Shown: positions 52,226 through 61,272 of the stretch, in pieces
Numbering within the stretch: the stretch's first letter is position 1
Layout: each line of letters starts with the position of its first letter
Source of the DNA: Fibrobacteria bacterium AD312
GTDB lineage: Bacteria; Fibrobacterota; Fibrobacteria; Fibrobacterales; Fibrobacteraceae
Direction: 5' to 3'
NCBI GenBank assembly: GCA_001462345.1
Contig: LIUM01000005.1
Span: 101,262 to 165,261, forward strand
Length of the DNA stretch: 64,000 bases
Notes under the pieces: model-generated
Databases searched by the model: none
The model's input: the letters and a program-made list of their open reading frames with translations, nothing else
Told to the model about the DNA's origin: nothing
Made by a program: the position numbers and the translations under genes

Positions 52226-52824
52226 AAAAAATCATTCTCATTATGATAGCGGCAATCGCTATTCTTGGTGTCGTTATTGGCGTTCGAGCCATAGGCATAT
52301 ACAACCAAATCATCGCCTTTGACGAATCCGTCAAAGAAAAATGGGCTCAAGTCGAAAACGCCTACCAGCGCCGTTTTGATCTTATCCCAAATATCGTTGC
52401 CTCCGTTCAGGGAGAAGCAAACTTTGAAAAAAGTACTCTCACTGAAATTGTAGACGCAAGAAGCCGTATGGGTGGCGTTGTGAAAGTCGATGAGAATATG
52501 CTGAACGACGAAGCCGCTATGAAACGTTTCCAAGAGACCCAAGCTTCTTTAGGTGGGGCTTTGCAACGCTTAATGATGGTCACCGAAAACTACCCTACTT
52601 TACAAAGCAATAAAGGGTTCCAAGATTTACGCGTACAATTAGAAGGCGCTGAAAATCGCATTTCTGTAGAACGCAAACGTTATAACGAAATCGTCAAAGA
52701 ATACAATACTTTGATTCGTCAGTTCCCTACCAATTTAGTTGCAGGGTTTGCTGGCGCTTCTCCTAAGGTTCCATTTGCAGCAGATGCCACAGCATCTACA
52801 GCCCCAAAAGTCGAATTCAAGTAA
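52222..52824 (+). CDS. lemA: LemA family protein
   Basis: 200 aa. An N-terminal membrane anchor (~4-22) with the protein facing the periplasm, then the LemA helical domain: YNQIIAFDESVKEKWAQVENAYQRRFDLIPNI is the family signature, and YPTLQSNKGFQDLRVQLEGAENRISVERKRYNE the second. An Ala/Pro-rich tail ends it. It is the last gene of the operon and is followed by a strong terminator. LemA function is not established; it is often with TPM proteins. Confidence 0.95.
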   Translation: MKKIILIMIAAIAILGVVIGVRAIGIYNQIIAFDESVKEKWAQVENAYQRRFDLIPNIVASVQGEANFEKSTLTEIVDARSRMGGVVKVDENMLNDEAAMKRFQETQASLGGALQRLMMVTENYPTLQSNKGFQDLRVQLEGAENRISVERKRYNEIVKEYNTLIRQFPTNLVAGFAGASPKVPFAADATASTAPKVEFK

Positions 52825-52850
52825 GAGAAAATTACACTCGATATATTTTT

Positions 52851-52882
52851 ATAACCCCTTTTTCGAAAGGGGTTATTTTTTT
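52851..52882 (+). terminator. Terminator of the LPP20-lemA operon
   Basis: ATAACCCCTTT and AAGGGGTTAT form a ~10-base stem around a TTCG-containing loop (52851-52875), followed by seven T. It lies 27 bases after the lemA stop. Confidence 0.9.
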
Positions 52883-53160
52883 GAATCGTTTTTACGCGAT
52901 CCATGGTTTGATATTATTCGATTTATTTTTTTGATTTTTCAAATCGTTATATTTTCGACAAGTTGTACTAAATCATTGCTTGATTTTTTTTTTCACATTA
53001 TAATTGTTTCCAATTCTATGCGATCCATTATCTGATCTTATTTGACTCTTTAATTCGTTTTTTGTCTGTTGATTCTATTTTTCGAATCTTTATAATCTGG
53101 TTTTAAAGACTATCGATTTTTTTGAATCGTTATACGATTTTTCAATTCCATTTTTACAAT
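52876..53160. repeat. AT-rich intergenic block with imperfect repeats
   Basis: A stretch of ~285 bases, T-rich on the plus strand, without a plausible gene. TTTTTTTGAATCGTT occurs at 52876 and 53117. A 26-base unit beginning GCGATCCAT occurs at 52896 and, with about five changes, at 53020. Many further CGATT/AATCG fragments recur between them. Confidence 0.5.
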
Positions 53161-53162
53161 AC

Positions 53163-53197
53163 AAAAAAGGCCCTGCGCGATTATTAAAGCAAGGCCT
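53163..53197 (-). terminator. Terminator of the FISUMP lipoprotein gene
   Basis: On the minus strand AGGCCTTGC pairs with GCAGGGCCT (one G-U pair), with a 12-base loop and a run of six T. It lies 26 bases after the stop. Confidence 0.8.
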
Positions 53198-53223
53198 AGT
53201 TATTTATCAATTAATGATTTTAA

Positions 53224-54231
53224 TTAAATATCTTGAACGCAACGGACAGAATAAGCCACATGCTTATAATTTGAATGACGATATATTTCATCATTATCAT
53301 AGCTTAGGCTTCTAAACCAAGCCATATTGCTATTGACTTCTGTCGCTGTCCAAAAATAAGCGTACAAGCCTTGGTACAAGAAATTACCTTCATAATAAAT
53401 GCCTGCTGGTAAACCGCCAAATCCAACTGCATTAATTCCATTGGCATTGTTTTCGCCTTCAGCAACCCAGCCTTCTCTTGATTTTAATTTAAGCCCAGCC
53501 TCGCTACCTACGGCACTTGCCATTGCATTCCATTCTTGATCGGTCGGTAAACGCCAACCCGAACGGCAAACTTTTTTTGCAGTTTCATAATCATACAAAC
53601 GGCCATGGCGTCTGCAATTATTACTCTTATTATCGTAACACCAAGAGCCAGAAAAAGTCCAGATATTCATGTTTTTCGTAGTCCACTTTAAATTGCCAAT
53701 CGTCACTGTTTTTAAGCCATCATAGCAAGATCTAAAAACGGCTTTGATTGTAACGGATTTTTTTGGCATAATCACTTGAACAGAATCAGAATCCTCATCT
53801 GTTTTTAGAGAAATAGAATTGGATACATCCCATTCTCGAAAACATAATCCAGAATCTAGTTTATCTTCAGGGACAACTAAAATGGAATCTCCTTCTTTAT
53901 AGAAGCCCGATCCAGAAGCATTTTCGACGACTAATTGAAACGAGTCTATTTTTGCTTCTATTCCATTTATTTTTGAAGCAGAAGAGGCATTCATTACTGA
54001 AGAAGAGGATTCTATTAAAGAAACTTCTAAAGAAGAAGAAGAATCCAAAGAAGAGGTAGTATCTGAAACCTCTTGTTTTACTTCTCTTTTGGCTCCATAC
54101 CAAGAGTTGATTTTGGCCATAGAAAAGAGACTCTTATTTTGTTGTTCTTTAGCCTGCCTTGATTTTTGTGAATCACAGCCTGCCAATAGCAAAACAAAAA
54201 AGAGTAAAAACAGGGTGATTTTTTGAGACAT
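53224..54231 (-). CDS. FISUMP (Fibrobacter major paralogous domain) lipoprotein
   Basis: 335 aa. The lipobox LAGC (Cys ~19) leads into a Ser-rich linker (TSSLDSSSSLEVSLIESSSS), a short beta module (~100-165) and the FISUMP domain (~175-335): TIGNLKWTTKNMNI, GRLYDYETAKKVCRSGWRLPT with the conserved Cys, WTATEV, and VRCVQD at the end. These proteins are numerous in Fibrobacter and are thought to sit at the cell surface; they share features with a C-type-lectin/formylglycine-like fold. GAGAGG before the ATG. Confidence 0.93.
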   Translation of the reverse strand: MSQKITLFLLFFVLLLAGCDSQKSRQAKEQQNKSLFSMAKINSWYGAKREVKQEVSDTTSSLDSSSSLEVSLIESSSSVMNASSASKINGIEAKIDSFQLVVENASGSGFYKEGDSILVVPEDKLDSGLCFREWDVSNSISLKTDEDSDSVQVIMPKKSVTIKAVFRSCYDGLKTVTIGNLKWTTKNMNIWTFSGSWCYDNKSNNCRRHGRLYDYETAKKVCRSGWRLPTDQEWNAMASAVGSEAGLKLKSREGWVAEGENNANGINAVGFGGLPAGIYYEGNFLYQGLYAYFWTATEVNSNMAWFRSLSYDNDEIYRHSNYKHVAYSVRCVQDI

Positions 54232-54257
54232 AAGCCCTCTCCTAGAGAAGAAAAAAC

Positions 54258-55460
54258 CTAAACCACCTGAGCTAAGGCATTATCTAATTTTTGAAGCGCT
54301 TCTTCAATTTCTTCAGCACTTACATTCAAAGGCGGCAAAAACCGAAGGACATTAGCCCCAGCCCTATGAACCAACAAGCCTTCTTTGCGAAGAAGAGTAA
54401 TGATATCGGCAACAGGCTTTTCTGAACAAAGACCAAGTAAAAGACCTTCGCCCCGTACATCACCTAAGAAGCTGTATTTAGAAGCTAGTTGTGACAAGCC
54501 CGCTTTTAGTTGTTGAGAACGTGTTCTTACCGTTTCTAAGAATAAAGGTTTTTTAATCTCATTGACGACCACTAAACCAGCAGCACAAGCAATTGGGTTA
54601 CCACCAAAAGTAGTTCCATGATCACCCGCTTTTAATATGTCTGCGACTTTGCCTCTCATCAAAGTGGCACCTAGCGGAAGACCAGCTCCAATAGCTTTTG
54701 CGAGCGTGGTAATATCAGATTTTAAGCCATAGATATCAGCCCCATAAAAAAGACCTAACCGACCTAATCCTGTTTGGATTTCATCTGTAATAACTAAACA
54801 ACCAAATTCGTTACGTAAATCATTAATGGTAGTTACCATTTCTGGGCTAATAGTTAAAACGCCACCTTCAGCAGCGAGAGGCTCTAGCATAATAGCACAT
54901 GTTTTTTCATTGACCATGGCTTTTAAGGCACTTGTATCATTCCATGCCACATGACTAAATCCACCAGGCATAGAACCAAAACCCTCTTGCAAAGCAGGCT
55001 GCCCTGTTGCAGAAAGAGCACCAAAAGTCCTGCCATGAAAACTATTAAAGAATGTAACAATCTGAACCCGATCAGGTTGTCCGATTCTATTGAAATACTT
55101 CCGAGCAAATTTAATTGCCGCTTCATTGGCTTCCGTACCCGAATTACAAAAGAATGCTTTTGTATAAGGGGAATCTGCTAATAACTTGCGAGCTAATTTT
55201 ACCTGAAGTTCATTTGGGTATAAATTACTCACATGAGTGAATTTCGCAGCTTGTTCTTGAATTGCAGTCACGACCGCAGGGAACGCATGCCCGAGCGCGT
55301 TTACAGCAATACCAGAAACGAAATCCAAATACTTATGCCCGTCGGCGTCAAAAAGGTATGAACCCTCGCCTTTTACAAAATTGATTGACGCTTTACCATA
55401 AAGCGGGGCGATGACATCTTTGTCTTGATCAAAACAATCTTTATTGCAGAATTGTTCCAT
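54258..55460 (-). CDS. argD: Acetylornithine aminotransferase
   Basis: 400 aa PLP enzyme of the arginine pathway (N-acetylglutamate semialdehyde to N-acetylornithine). Seen: SGIAVNALGHAFP, FCNSGTEANEAAIKFAR (phosphate contact), ITDEIQTGLGRLG, and TLAKAIGAGLPLGA with the Schiff-base Lys. The start at MEQFCNKD is chosen because GGAG lies nine bases before it; the start codon is inside argB, giving a 20-base overlap. The pair argB-argD forms an operon. Confidence 0.93.
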   Translation of the reverse strand: MEQFCNKDCFDQDKDVIAPLYGKASINFVKGEGSYLFDADGHKYLDFVSGIAVNALGHAFPAVVTAIQEQAAKFTHVSNLYPNELQVKLARKLLADSPYTKAFFCNSGTEANEAAIKFARKYFNRIGQPDRVQIVTFFNSFHGRTFGALSATGQPALQEGFGSMPGGFSHVAWNDTSALKAMVNEKTCAIMLEPLAAEGGVLTISPEMVTTINDLRNEFGCLVITDEIQTGLGRLGLFYGADIYGLKSDITTLAKAIGAGLPLGATLMRGKVADILKAGDHGTTFGGNPIACAAGLVVVNEIKKPLFLETVRTRSQQLKAGLSQLASKYSFLGDVRGEGLLLGLCSEKPVADIITLLRKEGLLVHRAGANVLRFLPPLNVSAEEIEEALQKLDNALAQVV

Positions 55461-56217
55461 AATTAAAATCTCCATTGATTTGTTTTTTAAGGTGATCGGC
55501 ATCTTTCCAGCCAACAATATGTATTGATTTTAATCCTCGTCGTAGAGATTTAATACTCTCTCTCACTTTAGGAATCATACCACCAGAAATAACACCTTCT
55601 GCGATTAAAGACTCGACTGCCGTTTCGTTTAGATTTGAAATCACTTTCTTTTGATCATCTAAAACGCCAGCCACATCACTCACTAAAATAAATTGATCTG
55701 CTTGAAGCGCGACAGCTAACTCAGACGCTGCTGTATCTGCATTGACATTCCAAGAAACACCCGCACCTATAGAAATAGGACTAACAATTGAAGTCCAACC
55801 CGCATTCCACAAATCATGGATAATTTTTGGATTTACCTTCACTATTTCGCCTACTAAACCAAGATCAGGTTCGCCATTCTTTTTTTTAACTTCAATTAAA
55901 GAACCATCCACACCAGAAAGGCCAATAGCAGGGCAACCATTTTTTAAAAACAAACGCACTAGTTTCTTATTCACATGACCAGACAAAGTCATTTCAACCA
56001 TATTCATAATTGAAGGAGTTGTTACCCGAAGCCCATCAATAAAAGTGGGCTTTTCAGATAATAAAGCAATATTTTCATTAATGTCTTTACCACCGCCATG
56101 AACGACACATAAACGGTACTCCGAACTAGAAAAAGAAGACACAGCAGTTACAAAATCAGATAATTTCTCCTCATCGACAGCGAGACTTCCACCTATTTTA
56201 ATAACCACTTTTTTCAT
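55441..56217 (-). CDS. argB: N-acetylglutamate kinase
   Basis: 258 aa. It phosphorylates N-acetylglutamate, the second step of arginine synthesis. Amino-acid-kinase features: VVIKIGGSLAVDEE, VVHGGGKDINENI, DGLRVTTPS, and NADTAASELAVALQADQFILVSDVAGVL. The length is of the short, E. coli-like form, often not feedback-inhibited by arginine. First gene before argD; argC and argJ are not in the window. Confidence 0.93.
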   Translation of the reverse strand: MKKVVIKIGGSLAVDEEKLSDFVTAVSSFSSSEYRLCVVHGGGKDINENIALLSEKPTFIDGLRVTTPSIMNMVEMTLSGHVNKKLVRLFLKNGCPAIGLSGVDGSLIEVKKKNGEPDLGLVGEIVKVNPKIIHDLWNAGWTSIVSPISIGAGVSWNVNADTAASELAVALQADQFILVSDVAGVLDDQKKVISNLNETAVESLIAEGVISGGMIPKVRESIKSLRRGLKSIHIVGWKDADHLKKQINGDFNYGTILQ

Positions 56218-56329
56218 TCAAATGTTTCCTTTTTGTAAATATTCTTTAATAAGTTAGGAAATTAATTCCCTTCTTGCTACAATTTATTATATTCTTCGAT
56301 GTTAATAAACCATCAACAAAGGTATAACC

Positions 56330-56527
56330 ATGGCAATTACAAAAGTTTGGCTAGATGAAACTAATGATGAATGTGTATCTTGCGGTGCTTGCGAAGCGAT
56401 CTGTCCAGATGTTTTTACTGTTCCAGATAAAATGGTCGTAAACGAAAGTGCTGATTTCTCAGCCTACGAATCAGAAATTCAAGAATCCGTTGACTCTTGC
56501 CCATCTGGCGTTATCAAGTTCTCCTAA
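56330..56527 (+). CDS. Small [4Fe-4S] ferredoxin
   Basis: 65 aa. Cys ligands are in ECVSCGACEAICPD (CxxCxxCxxxC-type) with a distant CPSGVIKF at the end, as in single-cluster ferredoxins. It carries low-potential electrons in the cytosol. It stands alone, with a promoter in the 112 bases after argB and a good terminator behind it. Confidence 0.92.
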   Translation: MAITKVWLDETNDECVSCGACEAICPDVFTVPDKMVVNESADFSAYESEIQESVDSCPSGVIKFS

Positions 56528-56551
56528 TACTTTTTCTCCCCAGAAAAAGTT

Positions 56552-56600
56552 GCGCCCCATCGTTTCTTTTATTGAAACAACAGGGGTGCTTCTTTTTTTT
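56552..56600 (+). terminator. Terminator of the ferredoxin gene
   Basis: GCGCCCC (56552-56558) pairs with GGGGTGC (56583-56589, one G-U), with an inner GTTTC/GAAAC stem, followed by TTCTTTTTTTT. It lies 25 bases after the stop. Confidence 0.85.
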
Positions 56601-56617
56601 AAAGACTAATGCAACCC

Positions 56618-58186
56618 TTATTTATTTTTAACTGCTTTTTGAACTTCATAACTAAAGCGAATCCACTCTTCAGAACGAGCTACTTTTTCAACACGTACTT
56701 CATCTAATACGCCGTTCCATGTTTCTACATCGACTTCGTTTCCCCCGACACGTAAAGGGACGGCCTCATTTAATTCTGTTGGCACAAAAGCGGCTGGTTC
56801 CCCGAAACGAGCCCCATTGACAAACATAGAAAGCTCGCCATCCTTAAATAAAAGCGTCAAGTAAGCCCATTCATCCACAGGGACTTCGACTTCTGTAAAT
56901 TTATTACGCTGGTCTATATTATTGTATACCGCAAAGACATCATTGAAATAATCAAAATGCCATTGGAATCGAGAGGTGGAGTCAGACCAAAAAGAGCGTT
57001 GTGAAAATAATATTTGATGATTGCCATTTTTTCCATACCAATAAACCCAGAGAGACAAAGTAAAATCGGAACTGCAAGGGTCTAAAGTATCTAAATCGAG
57101 ATACTGAGATGGAGCTAGGGAAACGCCGCGGCCAATAAAACCGCTATCGCTTAAAATGGGCAAATCCTGACTGACTAGGTTTTCGAGTTCTTCCATGTGA
57201 AGAACAGCCATCACTCCTTCTTCTTTCTGGAATGGCGTTTGTTTTAGCCAAGCGGATTTTTTAAATCGGATTTGTACCGACTCTGCTTTTGAAGGAATGG
57301 AATCGAAACGCACCCAAAGAAGCGCGGTTTTAGAAGCGGGATCAAAATGATCAAACTCAAAAGCAAGAGAAGCTTCGTCTGTAGAAGTGAGCATTATTTC
57401 AGTAGAATCATCCCAAGAATCAAAGTCAAAATTCGTACTATCTAAACGCACTGGTAGCACAAAATGATGGAGCGTTTCTTGTGGTACAAATTCTTTTAAT
57501 GAATAGGTCAAAGTGAATTCTTCGATTTCATTTTCATAAAAATCAATCGCTTGAATTCCATCATAACCATCTTCTGTATAGTAGCGGAAATCCGCAAGCT
57601 GAAGCCAATGTTCTTTTGATTCCACTTCCATTAAGTCTGGCAAGAGAAGCGAATCGCGAGAGTCCATTGTCTTAAATACAAAACGAAGATCGCCCTGTTC
57701 TGACTCGCCATAAATTAAAGCCAATTCACCAGAAGGCGTGTTTGCAAAGGTAAACGAGCCATCTTCAGCCACGTCTTGTTTTTGGTTTTGACCGAGCACG
57801 CGCACCCAACCACCAGACTTACCTAAAATGCGACTCGAGATAAATTTAGAGGAACGAAGCACAAGCGTATCGGAGCCAAGAGAGAGTGCCGATAAAGATT
57901 CTTTTTTCGCTAAAATCACAATGGATTCTTCTGAGCTCACGTTCTTAAATTCAAACTCGCCCTTCGTGTTCGTTTTAGTTTCTAAAGAATCTGAAATCGA
58001 TTCTGCTTCCCAATCATCATAATAAAGTACCACACGAACGTTTGATAAAGGTTTTCCGTCTTCGGCGACCACCACACCAGCCATCGAATTCCCAATATCG
58101 GTGACTCCGTGAGCCGTCGGTTCAGAGCAGCTCCACCCTAAAAAAGAAATAAAGAGACAAAGACAAACATTCAAAAGGGATTTCAT
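56618..58186 (-). CDS. Lipoprotein with DUF2341-like and LamG domains
   Basis: 522 aa. The lipobox LGWSC (Cys ~20) is followed by NSMAGVVVAEDGKPLSNVRVVLY, a carboxypeptidase-regulatory-like module (~35-110). A second beta module comes next, then a DUF2341-like part (~240-330, LPVRLDSTNFDFDSWDDSTEI, ALLWVRFDSIPSKAESVQIRF) and a LamG/concanavalin-like domain (~345-510, DFTLSLWVYWYGKNG, WNGVLDEVRVEKVARS). LamG and DUF2341 are carbohydrate-linked. It overlaps the TIGR02147 regulator by four bases, as in the first pair (29176-31346). Confidence 0.78.
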   Translation of the reverse strand: MKSLLNVCLCLFISFLGWSCSEPTAHGVTDIGNSMAGVVVAEDGKPLSNVRVVLYYDDWEAESISDSLETKTNTKGEFEFKNVSSEESIVILAKKESLSALSLGSDTLVLRSSKFISSRILGKSGGWVRVLGQNQKQDVAEDGSFTFANTPSGELALIYGESEQGDLRFVFKTMDSRDSLLLPDLMEVESKEHWLQLADFRYYTEDGYDGIQAIDFYENEIEEFTLTYSLKEFVPQETLHHFVLPVRLDSTNFDFDSWDDSTEIMLTSTDEASLAFEFDHFDPASKTALLWVRFDSIPSKAESVQIRFKKSAWLKQTPFQKEEGVMAVLHMEELENLVSQDLPILSDSGFIGRGVSLAPSQYLDLDTLDPCSSDFTLSLWVYWYGKNGNHQILFSQRSFWSDSTSRFQWHFDYFNDVFAVYNNIDQRNKFTEVEVPVDEWAYLTLLFKDGELSMFVNGARFGEPAAFVPTELNEAVPLRVGGNEVDVETWNGVLDEVRVEKVARSEEWIRFSYEVQKAVKNK

Positions 58187-59028
58187 AGATCCCCCTTATT
58201 GATTAACACGCTCATCGGATACAAAACCACCATCAGTTCATACACCTTTTCTATTTCTTTATCACCTGCCGCACGCGTAATGATTTTTTTGCGTGCTTCT
58301 TCTAACACGTTCACCGCATAAGCATACGATTCTTCTGTCATAGAAAGTGTAGTAAATGCAGAGAACCTTTCTTCCTTTTTTTTGGATTCTATGCACCCAA
58401 TCGCGTGCTGAATGTACTCTCGACGAATTTGGCGTAAAGAAATAGGGGAAACTTTTGTGGCATCGAGCATTAAAGAGGTGGCCTCATAGCGGCCGTTGCC
58501 CAAATCTCGAATTAAGCCCCATTCTTCTAAATTTTTGACTGCCACGCGGGCTTCTTCTGTGCTGATTACAGGGTCTAAAGAACGAGCGAGCTTAATATAA
58601 TCGCCATTCCAATCGAGATGCACCACTAATTCTCGAAGCACAGGATAATACCATTTTGAAAAATAATCTTGCTGACCATGCGTGATATGAGTGAACTCTA
58701 GCTGTTGCCTTATTTGAAGAATTTGATTCCAAGCTAAATCGCGTTCTTCAGGACGCTTTGCCTGATTGTAATCAACCAAGGCTGTAAAATACTGCTTTTG
58801 AATGGCACTAAATTCAATTGCCTTGGCAAGCTTATCTATTGATTTGATGGAAAGATTAAAACGGCCACGAATCACATTTAAGCAATACGAAGACGAACTA
58901 AAGCCTGCTTTAGCTGCGAAAAAACGATGAGAGAAAACAGGTTTTAGACTCTTTTGTTCTTCAAAGTAATCTTCTAAAAACCTTCGATAATCATCGTAAT
59001 CAAAAAGGTGTTCTATGACTTTTTCCAT
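58183..59028 (-). CDS. TIGR02147/DUF4423 family putative regulator (second copy)
   Basis: 281 aa, paralogue of the protein at 30522-31346. N-terminal LFDYDDYRRFLEDYFEEQK is the family opening; an Xre-like helix-turn-helix follows (HRFFAAKAGFSSSSYCLNVI, then RGRFNLSIKSIDKLAKAIEF). QQDYFSKWYYPVLRELV and STEEARVAVKNLEEWGLI match the other copy. It leads its own lipoprotein gene. Regulation of that gene is inferred from position. No Shine-Dalgarno sequence before the ATG. Confidence 0.87.
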   Translation of the reverse strand: MEKVIEHLFDYDDYRRFLEDYFEEQKSLKPVFSHRFFAAKAGFSSSSYCLNVIRGRFNLSIKSIDKLAKAIEFSAIQKQYFTALVDYNQAKRPEERDLAWNQILQIRQQLEFTHITHGQQDYFSKWYYPVLRELVVHLDWNGDYIKLARSLDPVISTEEARVAVKNLEEWGLIRDLGNGRYEATSLMLDATKVSPISLRQIRREYIQHAIGCIESKKKEERFSAFTTLSMTEESYAYAVNVLEEARKKIITRAAGDKEIEKVYELMVVLYPMSVLINKGDL

Positions 59029-59228
59029 AACAATAAAAATATATTATTTACACATTTTTCATATATATTAATTTCAAAAGCCCTTATTTTAAGGCTAAAA
59101 AGAATCAATAATCACAAAAACAAGAAAAGTTTTTACACACTATTTAAAAAAAGTAAAAAGAAAATCTTTATTTATGACTTTCTTTTCTTCTAATACCTAT
59201 TTTATAACTCCTTTTAAAAAGAGCCGAC

Positions 59229-59591
59229 ATGTTTAATCAACCGATTTTATCTCTTTTAATCCTTTTGATAACAAGTTTAGGATTCACACAGAATCAAGCC
59301 ATCACCATTTTAAAAAACCAACGGGTCAAAATAGACGATAACCTATTTATTGAATACACTTATTCTGGACACGAACATGTCTCTTATTCTTCAGAAGAAC
59401 CATTTTCTGCAACGGTCGCCACTTATCAATTAATCCTTACCAAAAAGGATGAACAAATTACTTTAGATTTTAGCATGGATATTCACAAAGAAGAAAAAAG
59501 CTCTCCCGTAGAATGGGAAACATACCGCTTTCAATTGATTAAAGGTTCCGATTCAAAAAAAGTTTTACTCGAATTTCAAAAACAACCCTAG
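59229..59591 (+). CDS. Secreted hypothetical protein
   Basis: 120 aa. A signal peptide ends near LGFTQNQ. The mature part of ~100 residues is beta-rich with no motif that I know. It lies alone between the second TIGR02147 gene (divergent, AT-rich gap of 200 bases) and DUF1846 (convergent). Confidence 0.6.
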   Translation: MFNQPILSLLILLITSLGFTQNQAITILKNQRVKIDDNLFIEYTYSGHEHVSYSSEEPFSATVATYQLILTKKDEQITLDFSMDIHKEEKSSPVEWETYRFQLIKGSDSKKVLLEFQKQP

Positions 59592-59626
59592 TTTATCAAA
59601 GATATTAAACAGAGGCTTCGAGTCAA

Positions 59627-61111
59627 TTACCCATGATAAAGCTTTTTTGTTTGGTACGTGGGTTCGCTCGTTAAATTAATCCCTAATTTACGGAACACAC
59701 TCACATCCACTTGAGAAAGTATCACACTCGAATGCACTTCTGTTCCACGGAAGCATGCAAGTTTCTCCATCGCTATTTTTGCATTGTAATCTGTTAAAGC
59801 ACAAATAGAAAGAGCAATCAACACTTCATCGGTATGAAGCCTTGGATTCGTGTTCCCTAAATGATTCACCTTCAAATTTTGAATCGGTTCAATCACAATA
59901 CGAGAAAGCAAGTTCACTTCATTTGGAATTTCTGCTAAATATTTTAATGCATTTAAAAGCATTGTAGAAGAAGCACCTAAAAGATCCGTGGTTTTGCCTG
60001 TAATAATAGTCCCGTCGTTCAATTCAATCGCGACCGCTGGAGCATTTGTTTCTTCTGCTTTTTTTACAGCAGCTTGCGCCACCTTACGATCTTTATAACT
60101 AGTATGGGCTTTTTCCATTAATAGTTCAAGCTTATAAATCTGCTCTGGTTCAGCAATCCCTTTTCGTACCTGGCAGCAGACATTATAATAACGCCTGATA
60201 ATTTCGGCATTGGCGGCTTCACGAACAGCAGCATCATCCACAATACAATTCCCAGCCATATTCACCCCCATATCGGTAGGTGACTTATAAGGAGAGTACC
60301 CGAGAATACGTTCAAAGATCGCATTCAATACAGGGAATATTTCTACATCTCGGTTGTAGTTGATTGTTGTTTTCCCATAAGCCTCTAGGTGAAACGGGTC
60401 GATCATGTTCACATCGTTTAGATCTGCCGTAGCCGCTTCATAAGCTAAGTTCACTGGATGATTGAGAGGGATATTCCATATTGGGAATGTTTCAAATTTG
60501 GCATAGCCTCCATTGACCCCACGCTTGTGATCGTGGTATAGTTGAGAAAGGCAAACAGCCATTTTACCACTACCAGGACCAGGAGCCGTCACCACAACCA
60601 GAGGCCTAGTGGTCTCGATATATTCGTTTTTGCCATAACCATCATCACTTACAATCAGAGGAACATTAGAAGGGTAACCAGTGATTGGGTAATGCCTATA
60701 AACCTTAAGACCAAGCTGTTCTAATTTCTTTTGATACGCTAACGCACTCGCCTGACCTTCAAAGCGAGTTAAAACAATACTACTCACATAAAGACCATAC
60801 CCTCTAAAGGCATCAATCAATCGCAACACGTCCATATCGTAAGTGATCCCAAGATCGCCACGTACCTTATTTTTTTCAATATCACCCGCATTTATTGCAA
60901 TCACTACTTCGGCAGTATCTTTAAGTTCTTCAAGCATCTTAATTTTACTGTCTGGTTCAAACCCAGGCAACACGCGAGAAGCATGATAATCATCAAATAA
61001 CTTACCACCAAACTCAAGATAAAGCTTACCACCAAACTTTGAAATACGTTCTGCAATCTTTTCTGATTGCGTCTTTAAATAAGCTTCATTATCAAAACCA
61101 ACATTCAACAT
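59627..61111 (-). CDS. DUF1846 family protein
   Basis: 494 aa, full length for this family of unknown function. It has the typical opening NEAYLKTQSEKIAERI and ...GGKLYLEFGGKLFDDYHA. A P-loop-like APGPGSGKMAVCLSQ is near residue 175. DPFHLEAYGKTTINYNRDVE and VNMAGNCIVDD are characteristic. DUF1846 is common in Firmicutes; here it stands next to an arsenic operon. ATP binding is plausible from the loop. Confidence 0.88.
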   Translation of the reverse strand: MLNVGFDNEAYLKTQSEKIAERISKFGGKLYLEFGGKLFDDYHASRVLPGFEPDSKIKMLEELKDTAEVVIAINAGDIEKNKVRGDLGITYDMDVLRLIDAFRGYGLYVSSIVLTRFEGQASALAYQKKLEQLGLKVYRHYPITGYPSNVPLIVSDDGYGKNEYIETTRPLVVVTAPGPGSGKMAVCLSQLYHDHKRGVNGGYAKFETFPIWNIPLNHPVNLAYEAATADLNDVNMIDPFHLEAYGKTTINYNRDVEIFPVLNAIFERILGYSPYKSPTDMGVNMAGNCIVDDAAVREAANAEIIRRYYNVCCQVRKGIAEPEQIYKLELLMEKAHTSYKDRKVAQAAVKKAEETNAPAVAIELNDGTIITGKTTDLLGASSTMLLNALKYLAEIPNEVNLLSRIVIEPIQNLKVNHLGNTNPRLHTDEVLIALSICALTDYNAKIAMEKLACFRGTEVHSSVILSQVDVSVFRKLGINLTSEPTYQTKKLYHG

Positions 61112-61203
61112 ATATTAAAACCTAATTTTTTTTATATAAGAGCTTAATTAAAGATAAAAAGAAAAAAATAAATCAACAACAATGGGCACAAATCATGAAA
61201 CGA

Positions 61204-61224
61204 AACAGCCCTTTTTGGCTGTAT
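61204..61224 (-). terminator. Weak hairpin after arsC
   Basis: ACAGCC and GGCTGT around a 6-base loop lie 48 bases past the arsC stop on the minus strand, followed by TTTCGTTTC. Stem is GC-rich but the T-run is broken. Confidence 0.4.
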
Positions 61225-61272
61225 TAAAAGCTGCCATATTTATAACATTAAATATTAATGATTTTGATTGAT

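Noticed and set aside
52739..53035. 98-residue plus-strand ORF from the end of lemA into the AT-rich block
   Set aside because: Out of frame with lemA, spans a strong terminator, and its Phe/Ile-rich content reflects T-rich DNA.
59008..59193. 61-residue plus-strand ORF upstream of the secreted hypothetical gene
   Set aside because: Lys/Ile/Phe-only composition from AT-rich DNA; overlaps the start of the TIGR02147 gene.
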